A stretch of DNA of 64,000 nucleotides from Cryptomeria japonica. Taxonomy: Eukaryota > Streptophyta > Pinopsida > Cupressales > Cupressaceae. Position numbers and translations under genes: made by a program. The stretch is taken from NCBI RefSeq assembly GCF_030272615.1, contig NC_081410.1, positions 504,052,942 through 504,116,941 of the forward strand, in the 5' to 3' direction. The notes under the pieces were generated by a model, which made no database searches, had not been told where the DNA came from, and saw only the letters and a program-made list of their open reading frames with translations. Below are positions 1 to 11,325 of this stretch, one piece after another (positions within the stretch are counted from its first letter, which is position 1; the number at the start of each line of letters is the position of its first letter).

Positions 1-296
1 AAGTCATCAGGAGTATGGTGATAGTCATCCTTATAGGATCCTCTCAATATTGTCCAAATCAGTCTAAAAGGAAAGTAAATATCCATTCCCATGCTCATGC
101 ATACTTACATGACTAATGTTGCTCTTGTGTACCCTAAACATTGGAGAGACCTTATTTGAATTGCCTAATCAATGTGGTTCCTATCCTAATATGAAATACT
201 GAGGTCTACCCTTTCTTGTGCATCAAACTTCTCACATCATGTTTCTTCAACAAAACACACTATTCTGATCCCAATCTTCCTCAATACCCTCAATGG

Positions 297-475
297 AGGG
301 GCATGTATAATGGTTTCAATATACAAAGTCAATGGTCATATAGTCCATTCTTCTAGACACCCTTGGATACATTACTTGGCTTCTAGGCTTGGGAAAAAAT
401 ATGAATTGAGCCAACACCATGAGGATAGGGTCAAGTATCATGGCAACTAATCATAATACATGAAGACAAGGTTCA
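297..475. repeat. Direct repeat, copy 1 (about 180 bp)
   Basis: Starts GGGGCATGTATAATGG and matches 1087-1265 at roughly 90% by eye, including the shared stretch from the shared 'ttctagacacccttggatac' onward. Copy 1 carries about 75 extra bases between GGTTCA and the shared CACTCATTGATGG (near 475-550); copy 2 joins these directly. A purine run just before TGTATAATGG looks like a polypurine tract, but no other LTR feature is present. Confidence 0.7.
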
Positions 476-1086
476 AACCTAAGTTTTGGCTCTCAACAAT
501 GCCACACTTCCAAAATTGTCAGTCTCGAGACTTATCCTATCGGGTCAACACTCATTGATGGCCATAAGGCCAAATCAATGTATCTAGGCTTTGAACTCTT
601 TACTCTAGACTTGGAGGACCCTACACAAGGTCTATGAACACTAACTTGGTATTACAATAGAAAGAGCCTTCCTCTAGAACTTTGTTTGCAATGCACAGAT
701 CATTGGTAATCATTGTTATGATGGATGGTCTATTAGGACAGTAAATAAAATGCTTATTCTTTTTCCACCCTTTGAAACTACAACAAGGTATTTGACTTGG
801 CAGGGTCCCCACACATCACTTCAACACCAAATATTAGGCAATTCAACCTTTTGCCTTCTCAATGCATTTTTTTTGTCATTCACTTGTTTTCTCAGTTTGA
901 TACATAGGGATATCAGACCTTTCATGGCATCATCGCATGCATAAACTTCCCCATATGTCCTTGTAAGTCTACTATATTAAATATATTTCCCCTATCACTA
1001 TCTAGTATAGATTCTTGTGTCCTATCCATATAGGATGTTTGCACACCACACTATCATCCTTGACTCATGTGTATGATGCAGAGGTA

Positions 1087-1280
1087 GGGGCATGTATAAT
1101 GGTTTTAATATACAAAGTCAATGATCATACATTCCATTCTTCTAGACACCCTTGGATACATTAATTGGCTTCTAGGCTTGGAAAAATAATATGAATTGAG
1201 CCAACACCATGAGGATAGGGTCCAGTATCATGGAAACTGATCATAATTTGTGAAGACAGGGTTCACACTCATTGATGGTC
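1087..1280. repeat. Direct repeat, copy 2 with internal deletion
   Basis: Second copy of the repeat at 297-475, same orientation, about 790 bp downstream. It lacks about 75 bp relative to copy 1: GGTTCA joins directly to CACTCATTGATGG. Confidence 0.7.
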
Positions 1281-2403
1281 ATTTTTGAACTCACCTTGAG
1301 TATACAGGAGCCGTAGAAGCTTGTGATAAGTATGGATGATTGTCCCCTTCCAATATGTAGTCCTTTCATATTTTAGGTGACTACACACTATGTTGTTATT
1401 AAGTATTGATATAGTCTTAAGACATCTCATGACTCCATTACATGTCCACACTTGGGTTTACAAACACAACTCTGTCAAAACAAAAACAACATCACTAGTA
1501 AAACTATGATTGTGACAATTAATACCCTTAGGACAGTCATAGAAATTTAATCTATTTCATTTGGTTTTGATCCACAAACCCTTTCGAAGGTTGCATAGGG
1601 TCCCAAATACATGAATATTTGAATGGTATGGAAGCTTCCAAAGAGGGTAAATCTTGCACAGAAATTGAACTGACATAAATATTATAATAAAATATTTATT
1701 CAAATATGCAATTAACAATCTCCATGCACATCCATCATCTTCACATTTAATGTCTCTCGCTAGCGTTTTAATTTTTTAGATAGTTATTGATTTGATCAAA
1801 CACATGGCAATTATATTTATGGTAGAGTTTAAAAAGCCTTTACGCTTTGATGGATAGCATACCCTACTATATGGCTCAACCTTGGATATTTAATATTCTT
1901 GTTTCTTGCATAGCTTGTCTCTATATTGTGCCACACACCATCTTTGCAGCCTTCAAAAGTAGTGTTATGGTTGTTCATTGCCCCTTTTACTAAACTCTAT
2001 AAACTGCAATATTGTATTTATTTTTAATCGATGCTTTCCTACATTGTTTGATCTATCATCTTGTTAGAAATCTCCTCTCTATTATGCTTTGATGGATGTT
2101 GCATTGTGTTACAAACCTCACATTTTGACACTGGCAGAAAGGATATTAGAAAAGGTTGTGGAATATGGCTTTTACATCTACCAATTGTCATTCCATCTTG
2201 TGCATATGGCTTTTACATGTAGAAGAAATAAATTTGATAAATAGGCCATATGGTGGATGATAAGTGGAGGATGTAAGTACTAAAGGTGTATCACTAGTGG
2301 ATTTGGTACATGAAGGTGACTAGAGGTTGTGGAAGGAGAAACTATGGAAGTTGGATCTATGGTATAGGTGGGAGTAGACATTATTTATGCATGAAAATGC
2401 TAA

Positions 2404-2650
2404 AGCTAACACTCATAAAATAGCTAGGAATCCAACTTAAGGCCTTCTATTTGTTAATAAATTTCACTACCATTGAGTTACTGCCCCCTTTCTTACCATT
2501 CCATTGTTGGCTTGAGTGTAGATTATTTTCAACACCCATTATAAGACACATTATAGGTTCTTGGGGCTCCTAACCTAACCTAGCTTGATAAAATTTTGAG
2601 CTAATACTCATGGAATAGTTAGGTTACCAACTTATGACCTTCTATTTGTT
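2404..2650. repeat. Direct repeat pair of about 52 bp
   Basis: Positions 2404-2455 and 2599-2650 share a diverged 52-bp sequence, from AGCTAA(C/T)ACTCAT to CCTTCTATTTGTT, 195 bp apart in the same orientation. No coding content is seen. Confidence 0.6.
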
Positions 2651-5136
2651 GTTAGAATGTGATCTATGACTAAGTATTAGAGGATCTTACTAACTTGGGT
2701 ATCATGCTTTTATGTGTCTCTGATGTGACTCCTAGTAACTATATAAGGATCTTACTAGTCCTAGATCTATGCCTTGTCTTTTTGATATGGTTCCTAGTGA
2801 GAATATATGAATAATAATAGTTCTAAATGTCATAACTTTGTGTTTTGCATGCTCCATGTGTGTTACTAATGTTACTCATATTACTCACTTTGTACTTCCC
2901 TTTTATCTCAATATTGTAGATTGACAATATAACAAGTCTTGGGAGCTACCACCTTTCCAAACTTGTAGTCATCTTGACTCTTCAATATCTTGGTGAAAGA
3001 ATATTTGGTTTCTCCATATTTTCGCAAGATTAAATGAGCATAATTTCATACTCTTGCTAAGAGGGGGCTAAATAGTGCATCATTAGTTGTATCTCTTTAT
3101 AATTATACACTAGGTTTGGACTCACTTTAGTGGTTGTGCCTTATTTATGCCTAATTGTACTTAGGTTTGAGAATGTTTCCATAAATTTGGTTCATTCCCT
3201 TATTCATGATGTTCCTCATGGCTTAATTTTCTAGGACTAGGGTCTTGGGAACCCTTATTCATGGAAATTGGACCTAAAATTTGAAATATGAATATTGGAT
3301 TTTCAAATAGTAGGAATTTCCTCTCCAAATTTGGACTTTTCCAAAAGTTCAATTTGAAAAGGTGCAAGTTGCATATAGATAAAAGTATATTTATCATTTC
3401 AAACCCCTATCAACTCCAACCCACATCTACCAATTTTTCAATCAAGCAATTCAAATGAATTGAGCATAGATCTATAATCAAGGAACGAGACATTCAAAGA
3501 TACAACTTTCTTACATCAGTTATGATCAACTACATTATATTTTTCCATGATGAAATCATACACTAACATGTTCTATAAACACTAAGGCTTGTGTATAACT
3601 TCATGCCAAACATTTCATAATTGAGGTATATTTGTCAATTTTTTATTTACATTTATGCACCATTCCTTACAACTGTTCACATGATTGTCTTGACAATGAC
3701 ATGGTTGTCACTTTATCTAAAAATATTCTTATCATCATTTAAAGAAATAACTCTTATTTTAACTATTATTATACCCTACAATGCATTGAATTGGCCTTGG
3801 TATAGTAGAAATCATCTTGCAATTCTTGCATAATGTTTTTAACCATTGGTAAAAATAGCACATTACATTCTAGGATCTCTTCAACTTTTGGTCTGCAAAT
3901 GTTTCTTGAGCTAAGGATAGCTTGTTTATGAACTGTATATTCCATAAGGCCTACATAACAACTTTCTTTGCTAACTCTTAGCCAAGATATAAGACAACTT
4001 GTTTTAGCTTCCAACTATTTTAGTATATAGCTTCCAACTAGTTGAAAATAGATTTACAAAATGGTCTTTATCATGTAATGCTATCTTTTTACTTTCTCAT
4101 TATTGTTGTTTAGTTCACCACAGACTTCATACCTTAACATATAATGGTGGAAATAAACCTTTATCTATTTATATAAAATATATATCTACACATATTGCAT
4201 CTTGACCATCACAAAATTAGGCCTCCATGACTACCACAATGTCCACATCCCTTTTTCTGTCATGTTTTCTCTTCTTGGTTTCAAATTTGTCTTCTTGTTT
4301 TAATCTTCTATAAGACTATCAATTTGTTTTGGGAATCGCCTTCATCAATGTATCAATGCTCAAGTTGAACATCCTTTTTTAGAATTTCTTCTCTATATCA
4401 TGCTAGGGATTGTTATTGCTACTTGGAATGTGATGTCTTCCCATTTGTTTGGATTGTCAATCATTGCATTTTTCTCCATATCATCATGGACTAACTTGTA
4501 CTCCCTATTATACTTATTTGTCTCATTCATTTAGACCATAAATATCACATCCTAGCATGCTTTTTCAAAGGATCTAATGACTATTGTTTCCCTTCTATTG
4601 AGATCCTTAAGTCTATATTGCTGACAATTTGTCTCTTGGTATCCAAAAATTTCTACCAAAATTGACTATCTTAAAAACTTTATGTTCTTTAGTTTGTACT
4701 ACTGCTCTACTTTTCTTATTTAGACCGAGTAATATACTCTTTTGATATAATATTTTTAAAATAAAACCTATGCACTCACTGGCAAAAGGGGAAGACTGAG
4801 CATCAACAACCAATGCATGGGGGCAACATTAAAAGACTTCTGATGATGTTGACCTAGGAACGATAAAGCACGAGTAGTTGTGAATCAATAGGTTCAACAA
4901 TCAGATTTGAAATAGACTATGGTTCAATAAGAAATGGGAGGTATCCTATAGGCTCTCAATATAGTGTTGATGTTGATTGTGCTCCTTGTACTCAATCAAC
5001 CATCTCTAGTACTGGAGTGCAAATGGACTTAGTTGACCCCATTCCTATTGGAGCGTATCCCATAGATCGAGATGGAGAAGCCTGGAACCAGCCGCTACAA
5101 TTGTAGTGGATAGCTCAAGCAATGGGTGGGACACAA

Positions 5137-5330
5137 GCAATTCCTCATATATGAAAATCAATGAATGAAGGTGAAGATTCAACTACCTCAAATGTGAAGA
5201 TTCTACCCAAGCAATTCCTCATGCAAATATTATGCAAATCTGAAGATTCAATGAATGAAGGTGAAGATTTAGCAATTCCTCATATTATGCAAATTTGAAA
5301 TGAAGGTGAAGATTCTATCTTGAATGATGA
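5137..5330. repeat. Decayed tandem repeat
   Basis: Two to three imperfect copies of a unit of about 60 bp built from AGCAATTCCTCATATTATGC, then AATCTGAAGATTC, then AATGAATGAAGGTGAAGATT. Copies differ by small deletions. No protein is encoded. Confidence 0.6.
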
Positions 5331-5414
5331 GTGTGTCATTTGATCTTGCTAGGGGTTGAGATCGATGTAGAAGCTTGCACAGGATTGAATGCACAAATGA
5401 TTTGCCCTCTTTTT

Positions 5415-5603
5415 TTTTTTAAGTAATGCCCATTGTCGTCAAAATTTCAACAAACGCGGGCACTTTTTTGAAAAAAAAAAAAAAAAGTTCATTGCTAATT
5501 CCTTCTCCATCAAAATCAAATGTGAAATTACCATTGGAATTCTGATGAATTCGGGCATTTTTTCAAAAAAAAATCAAATTGGGTCACAATATACCTTCTC
5601 CAT
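5415..5603. repeat. Two imperfect units with A-runs and GGGCA
   Basis: Two units of about 95 bp share a core of ATTC-GGGCA-T6-A(8-15), followed by a sequence ending CCTTCTCCATC. They directly precede the broken 5' edge of element A at about 5640. Confidence 0.45.
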
Positions 5604-5640
5604 CGGAAACCTCTGTTAGAATTCTAAACCAAATGTATTA

Positions 5641-6110
5641 GTGAAAGGCAAAGGTAAAAGAGATTTCCTCATTGCAATGGATGGAGGAATCACATATGAG
5701 GAATCTGAGGGAGATGCAAATGAGGACATTGTCTTTGTTGCCATTAAAGAGGAGACATCAGATTAGAAGGCACTAGTTTGTCGTATGGATAGTTCTGATG
5801 ATTGGATTATAGATAGTGGTTGCTCACACCACATGACTAGTGACCAGAGTAAGTTTCTTACTTTGAAGGAATTTTATGGACGTGTTGTGAGATTTGGAAA
5901 TGACTCACCCTGCATGCTAAAGAAAAGGGAACCATCTCTCTTAATGGAAAGAGAAGTGTAGATGATGTCTACTGGGTTGAAGGATTGAAACACAATATTT
6001 TGAGTGTTTCTCAACTCAATGATAGAGGTTATCCACTGGAAATCAAGAATGGAATGTGAAAAATCTATGGAAGCAAAGGTGAACTAATTGCAATTGGAAA
6101 ATAGACAAAA
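5641..6110 (+). pseudogene. Copia gag C-end and aspartic protease (A), broken
   Basis: Encodes a degraded acidic linker followed by DDWIIDSGCSHHMT. This contains the Asp-Ser-Gly triad of retropepsins plus the C-HH signature usual in copia elements. The WVEGLKHNILSVSQL motif near 5970-6020 marks the protease end. Stops occur at about 5764 and 6058, a frameshift lies near 5920, and GK-stop-TKGN at about 6104 matches a glutamine codon in element D. In the family this enzyme cleaves the gag-pol polyprotein inside the virus-like particle. This copy could not make it. Confidence 0.8.
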
Positions 6111-7080
6111 GGTAACTTGTTTCACCTAAATTATAAAGTCAGTTGCTTCTTAATTGTTAAAGTAGATGATAGTTGGCTTTGGCATCAAATATTTTATCAT
6201 GTAAATTTTGATAACATAGTAAAAGGCAGTAAGTCCAAATCGGTAAAAGGTTTGCCTCAGTTGGGCAAACCGGTGAATTTTAGGTGTAAGGAATGCCAGT
6301 TAGGGAAGATGACATCCTCAAATTTTAATAGAAAATGTTTCTCAGCATAACATTTTCTAGATTTGGTTCATATAGACCTTTGTGGACCAATAAGGACTAG
6401 GAGAATTCAAGGTGATCGATATTTTATGATCTTCATTGATGATTGCTCAAGAATGATGTGGGTCACATTCTTGAAGGAAAAAATAGAAGCCTTTAGCAAG
6501 TTTAAGGCATTTAGATCCTTAGCTGAAAAGGAAAGTGGAAAGAAGATAAAGTGCTTAAGAACTAATCAAGGTGGTGAATTTACTTCAGAGGAATTCACTA
6601 GATATTGTGAAGACAATGGAATTAAGAGGAAACTTTCTATACCTAGGACACCATAGTAGAATGGTATTGTAGAGAGGAACAATCAGTCAGTTGTTGAAGT
6701 TGCAAGAACTATGCTAATAAAAGGAGGTGTAGCTAAGACTTTCTGGATAGAATTTGTCAGCACAACTGTCTACACTATGAGCCAAATATTGGTTAAAAGA
6801 GGTAAGGATAAAAATCCTTATGAATACTAGTATGGTAGATCACCTAATGTCAGTTACTTTAAGATTTTTGGTAGTAAATGTTTTATCAAGAGAGGTGACT
6901 ATGTTGGTAAGTTTGATGCTAAGAGTGATGAAGGCATATTTCTTGGTTACTCCACCAAGAGAAAAGCCTACAAATGTTACAACAACTGGACAAAGAAGAT
7001 CATTTAAATTGCTAATGTCTGAGTGGATGAGTGTCCTAAAGATATAGGAGAAAATAGTAAAGAGAAGAAGGAAGATGAAC
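6110..7080 (+). pseudogene. Copia integrase (A), broken; catalytic Asp changed
   Basis: The pre-integrase zinc region (WLWHQIFYHVNFD, then CKECQLGKM) is followed by the integrase core. The first catalytic Asp is present in LVHIDLCGP. The second, expected in KCLRSDQGGEF, is Asn here (AAT at 6564-6566). The glutamate region NGIVERNN is present. Stops at about 6350, 6656 and 6828 interrupt the frame; the last two fall on Gln and Trp codons judged from the other elements. The HVNFD segment also has Tyr where C has Cys (RCCHVNFD), a lost zinc ligand. Integrase would insert the cDNA; this one is doubly inactive. Confidence 0.85.
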
Positions 7081-8110
7081 ATTAAATTCTAATTTTGGAG
7101 CCAGAACCGATGAAGCCATAAGTTGGTGAAATCAATGTTGCAGCACTAGTTCAACCAGAATAGGTAGATTTTGCAAAAGATGAAGATAGTGAGGAAGAAG
7201 AACCTGAAGATCATGATCGTTTTATTCCAAGGTATGTAAGACTAAATCATAATCTTAATCATATTATTGGAGATAAAGATGTTGGTGTGTTAACCAGAAG
7301 AATAGTAATAGAGAATTCTTGTATGATCTCCACTATTGAGTCTAGAACAACAAAGGAAGCTTTTGGAGATGATCAATGGATCAAGGCTATGGAAGAAGAG
7401 CTTGACCATATTGAGAAGAACAATACATGAACCCTAGTACCCAGACCAGTGAACAAAAATGTAATAGGTACTAAATGGGTATTCAGAAATAAACTGAATG
7501 AAGATGGAGTAGTGGTTGGAAACAAAGCCAAACTAGTATGTAAAGGTTATGCACAAAAAGAAGAAGACTATGGCAAGACATTTGTACTAGTTTCTAGATT
7601 GGAAGGTGTTAGGACTCTACTTGCATTTGCAGCATATAGAGGATTCAAAGTATATCAAATGGATGTGAATTCAACATTTCTAAATGGAATACTAGAAGAG
7701 GAATTCTACATTGAACAACCAGTTGGTTATACTTTGGTTGATGCAAAGGATATGGTGTGTAAACTACACAAGGAACTATATGGTTTGAAGCAATCACCTA
7801 GGGCATGGTATGAAAGGCTACATTCTCACTTGGTGAAGATAGGTTTTTAGAGAACTAATGAAGACAACAAAATATATCTCAAGACTGAAGGAGATAAGAT
7901 ACTAGTTAGTGAGGTATTTGTGGATGATATCATTTTTGGAGGCAATGATGACATGTGTGATGAATTTGCAAATGAGATGAAAAGTGAATTTGAGATGTCT
8001 TTGGTAGGAGAGATAAAATTATTTATAGGTTTGCAAATTCAATAGATAAAGAATTCCATTTTATAATGTAGTCCAAATATGTGAAAGAGGTATTGAAGAC
8101 ATTTGGAATG
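7080..8110 (+). pseudogene. Copia reverse transcriptase (A), broken
   Basis: The acidic linker ends RFIPRYVRLNH (near 7220). The reverse transcriptase follows: [42 protein letters not shown] and the catalytic VFVDDIIFGG at about 7914-7943. The active-site aspartates are intact. Stops break it near 7428 (Trp in NNTWTLV of other copies), 7850 and 8043, and a frameshift lies near 8050. The longest uninterrupted part is 7449-7850 (133 codons). Confidence 0.9.
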
Positions 8111-8815
8111 GGAGACTGTTAACCAGTTGGAACACCAATGGTTACAGGTTGTAAACTGTCTAAGCAGGATGATGTTGCATCCATTGATGAAAAGGAGTAC
8201 AAGTCTATGATAGGGAAACTGTATTATGTTGTTCACAAAAGACCATATATTGCTCATGCAGTTGGATTAGTTTCCAGATTTTAGAAGAACTCGAAGGAGA
8301 CACACATGGTAGCAACTAAAAGGATATTTAGATATCTGAAAGGTACTATTGATTATGGATAATGGTATCCATATGCAGGTAACTTTGAGTTGAAAGTCTA
8401 TAAAGATGCAGAATGGGCAGGAAATGTTCATGACAAGAAGAGTACAACTGGAGGTGCATTCTTTCTTGGAGGAAGGCTTGTATCTTGGAGCAGCAAGAAG
8501 TAGAGTTGCATATCACAGTCAACAACTGAAGTTGAATATGTTGCAGCATATATGAATTGTACCTAGGCAATCTAGATGAAACACATTCTGTAAGGATTCA
8601 AGTTGAAGATTATAGAATCGGTAATGATTTTGTGTGATAACACCAATGTAATAAATATTTCAAAGAACCCGGTGTTGCATGCTAGAACCAAGCATGTAGA
8701 GCTAAAATATCATTTGTTGATAGATAAATTACAAAGTAAAGATGTGTTACTGGAGCATGTATCTACTAAGGAACAACTAGTTTTGAGTATCTTAGAGGTC
8801 AGCTAGGGGTTCTAC
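8060..8815 (+). pseudogene. Copia RNase H (A), broken
   Basis: Contains KSMIGKLYYVVH, ATKRIFRYLKGT, then the RNase H segment with STTGGAFFLGGRLVSW, SQSTTEVEYVAA and DNTNVINISKNPVLHARTKH. It ends near 8815 in EYLRGQLGVLP. Stops at about 8282, 8503, 8563 and 8575 correspond to Gln, Gln, Gln and Trp codons in paralogues, the pattern expected from cytosine deamination. RNase H removes the RNA strand during reverse transcription. Confidence 0.85.
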
Positions 8816-8969
8816 CCCTACATGAGATCAATTAAGCTAATGTGGAAGGTATTAGTCCCGAAGCTTATTGAAAATCTTGAAGAAAGATTGGTGTAGAGTG
8901 GATCTACTCCACCGGGGGAGCAGCTAGCTGCAAAATAGTGAAGTATGACACTATATGTTTTACTTTCAC

Positions 8970-8997
8970 TTTGGCATTATTGTCAAAGGGGGAGAAG
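8970..8997 (+). promoter_or_regulatory. Upstream PPT-like module (A)
   Basis: TTTGGCATTATTGTCAAAGG followed by GGGAGAAG, 188 bp before the true PPT. It is one of the paired modules found in every copia-type element here. Confidence 0.6.
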
Positions 8998-9158
8998 AAC
9001 TATATGATTTATAGGGAGAAGAACTATAGCCAGTTACCAGCTGAAGACATAGAGACTCAGATGAAGTAGAGTACATGGAAAAATGTAAACCAGGATTCCT
9101 ATACCTGTGTATGTGCATTACTCTCAATCATCACAATCAAAGGGTATTTATATTTGCA

Positions 9159-9184
9159 TTGCCATCAATGCCAAAGGGGGATAT
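9159..9184 (+). promoter_or_regulatory. Polypurine tract (A)
   Basis: CCATCAATGCCAAAGGGGGA followed by TAT directly precedes the TGTTGG start of the LTR. This is the usual plus-strand primer of a copia element. Confidence 0.8.
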
Positions 9185-10582
9185 TGTTGGCATTGCAAGA
9201 AGATTGCATTGATGAACTAAGTGTTGTCATTTATTTCAATTGCAAACTGGTAATGGAGTTGTATTGCAACTAGTAGTGATGCAGTAATGAAACCAGTAGT
9301 TGAGAAAGTGAAGGAGATTGGTATTACTATTGAAGCAGAGAGATCAACCAGTAACCCTAACCTATTGATATGTTGAACCCTAACCGATGGATCTTGGTGA
9401 ATCAGTTTTGTTGATCTATGATCGAAGATGATTATGCCATGTATGCATGATGCACATGATGAGTTTCAAAGTAGTTTTGGCATGTAGAGATAACTATTTT
9501 ATCTTGGGAATGAGCAAGTGCATTGAATTAAGTGGAAGCCACGTGATGAGTTATAGGATCCAATGTGTGGTGATCTAGGAGCAGTCGAGGTTGTCTAGAA
9601 CAATGTGCAGATGATTGCTATGTAATCTAATAGTCATGTTTGAACCGATTTGTTTGTAATCTCTATAAGATCTTAGGTTTTGTGATGTGTTTCCGACCTA
9701 TTGTTTTGCTTATAAGGTTGATAAGTTGTTTTGTAGTAGTGTTGGCAATTTTGGTTAAGTGTGTCAGTGTGATTGATTGATGAACCAGAAGGAGTATCTA
9801 CAGAATGTGTGAAGGCAGATAGGATCATAAAAAGGATCTAATCAAACAGATCAATGTTATTACCAGATCAACAAAGACCTTGTTGTTCTCTAAGAATTAC
9901 AACAGTTAAATCCCTTAACCAAGTAAGATTTAATAGGCTTGGTGTTTTCTAAATCCTCTAACCAGGTCGTCCATTAGCTTGGATTTGAAATCCTCTATTG
10001 AGGTTACTCCTAATAGGGTATTTTAGTCAATCCCTTAACCAGGTGGTCTTTAACCGGATCTATTACTAACCAAACATTTTTGTAAAGCTTCTAACAAGGC
10101 TTGGCTCCTAATAGGTCAAACTTCAGAAGAGTTTAGAATACTTGTGGGTATTTATCCCCACAGTGGTTTTTCCCATTTGGGTTTCCACATCAAAAATCAT
10201 TGTGTCAAGTGGTGAATGGTTTTTGTGGTTACGTTTTGATATGGTTAATTTGTTTAACTGGTAAAGCCACTTAGATGTGTTAAGATGATTGGAAGTGATC
10301 TAAAATGTGCTATTACTAATGTTAGTAAAGTGGTTTGATGTTTTGGTTAAAAATGGTTTGAGTGTTTCAAATCTATTACACTATTATATTGGTATTCTAG
10401 TTAACCAGTAAACCTGATAGTGTAGTTGTAGTTTATAGTACAATGTTTGAACCGGTTAGTTCAGTGATTGATTTACGAGTTGGGATTGGGTTTGGTGAAA
10501 GTTTAGTTTGTTTTCTATCTACTGATTCACCGTCCCCTCTCAATAGTTTTCAAGATCATTATTGATTCATCATATCATCAGT
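9185..10582 (+). repeat. 3' LTR of element A
   Basis: Starts TGTTGGCATTGC after the PPT. It contains a possible TATA motif (TATAAG near 9664), a stretch of repeated CTAAC/CCTTAACCAGG words (9890-10125), the conserved GTGG-T5-CCC-ATTT-GGG-TTT-CCAC hairpin (10161-10189), and GATTCACCGTCCCCTCTCAA near the 3' end. The exact end is uncertain because no partner LTR is in the window; a CA at 10574-10582 is the best guess. Confidence 0.7.
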
Positions 10583-11180
10583 TAGTCTGTAAGTACTTGG
10601 ATATGGGAGGTGGACTATCCTTAGATTTTGTTTGCTCTCCTAGAAGACCCTAGTTACTCCATAGGTGCTTAGATATGGGAGATTTTCTATCGTATATCTT
10701 CTTCTATTTGTCTCTCTACTTCTTTTATCTATTGTATCTTGGTTCCAATATTCAAGAATGATGCAAAGCGTTGGGGGCATCTCTAGCCTTCTTCCATGTT
10801 GACCCAATTTTTTTTATTTTATCTTTGTCTTCATGTGCTCTTCTTCTAATACAAGAACTTTGGCACTATGAAAATATACCCATCTCACAACTATATTACA
10901 TATTTTTTTCACGTCAATGGGTTTTGGTGCCAAACTATTGGATCCTCTTGTCCTCTTGTATTCATTATTGATGTTGTGGACATTTATGCATCACCACCTA
11001 ATGGTTGTATTTCTTGAAAAAATCTTGCTATTTTGACATGCCACAATTGTTCTTCTCCTTAGAATAACATACCTTTCATGCATATCATTTTAAGGGGGGG
11101 TCAATGTATCTGCATTTCTACATGATCTACATTTTTTATTTAGCCTCTTGCATTTATGTTTCTTGTCGTCCATTTTTTTT

Positions 11181-11325
11181 CATGTTTTGCCTAGGTGAGG
11201 GCCAAACCACTTGATCTTTTTATTTATCATGTTTTGCCTCAGTGGGGACCAAAACACTTGATCTCTTTTCATTATCATGTTTTGTCTAGATGGTGGCCAA
11301 ACCATTTGATTTATCTTTTTTGTTC
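11181..11325. repeat. Three tandem 48-bp units
   Basis: Units start at 11181, 11228 and 11276 with CATGTTTTG(C/T)CT, then a G-rich middle, CCAAA(C/A)CA(C/T)TTGAT and a T-rich end. They are about 80% alike by eye. Confidence 0.75.

Larger units (their letters stand above)
1..5640. other. Gene-less region with short duplications
   Basis: No reading frame here resembles a known protein; the open frames are short (under about 80 codons) and look like chance. The DNA is AT-rich with no recognisable RNA gene. It holds a direct-repeat pair (297-475 and 1087-1265), a second pair (2404-2455 and 2599-2650), a decayed tandem repeat (5137-5330) and two A-rich units (about 5415-5603). All look like remnants of old repeats. 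Confidence 0.6.
5640..10582 (+). mobile_element. Element A: 5'-truncated Ty1/copia retrotransposon
   Basis: Plus-strand copia remnant in the order protease, integrase, reverse transcriptase, RNase H, polypurine tract, 3' LTR. Similarity to elements C and H begins abruptly at about 5640, inside the linker before protease. The 5' LTR, primer-binding site, gag domain and zinc knuckle are absent. Its proteins are closest to those of C, for instance the shared linker ending PRYVRLNH. The frame is broken by more than fifteen stops and several frameshifts. The right edge is the estimated LTR end and is uncertain by tens of bases. Confidence 0.85.

Noticed and set aside
297-1265. Short LTR element with two 180-bp LTRs
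   Set aside because: No PBS after the first copy, no coding or PPT-LTR pair of matching ends, and no target duplication found.
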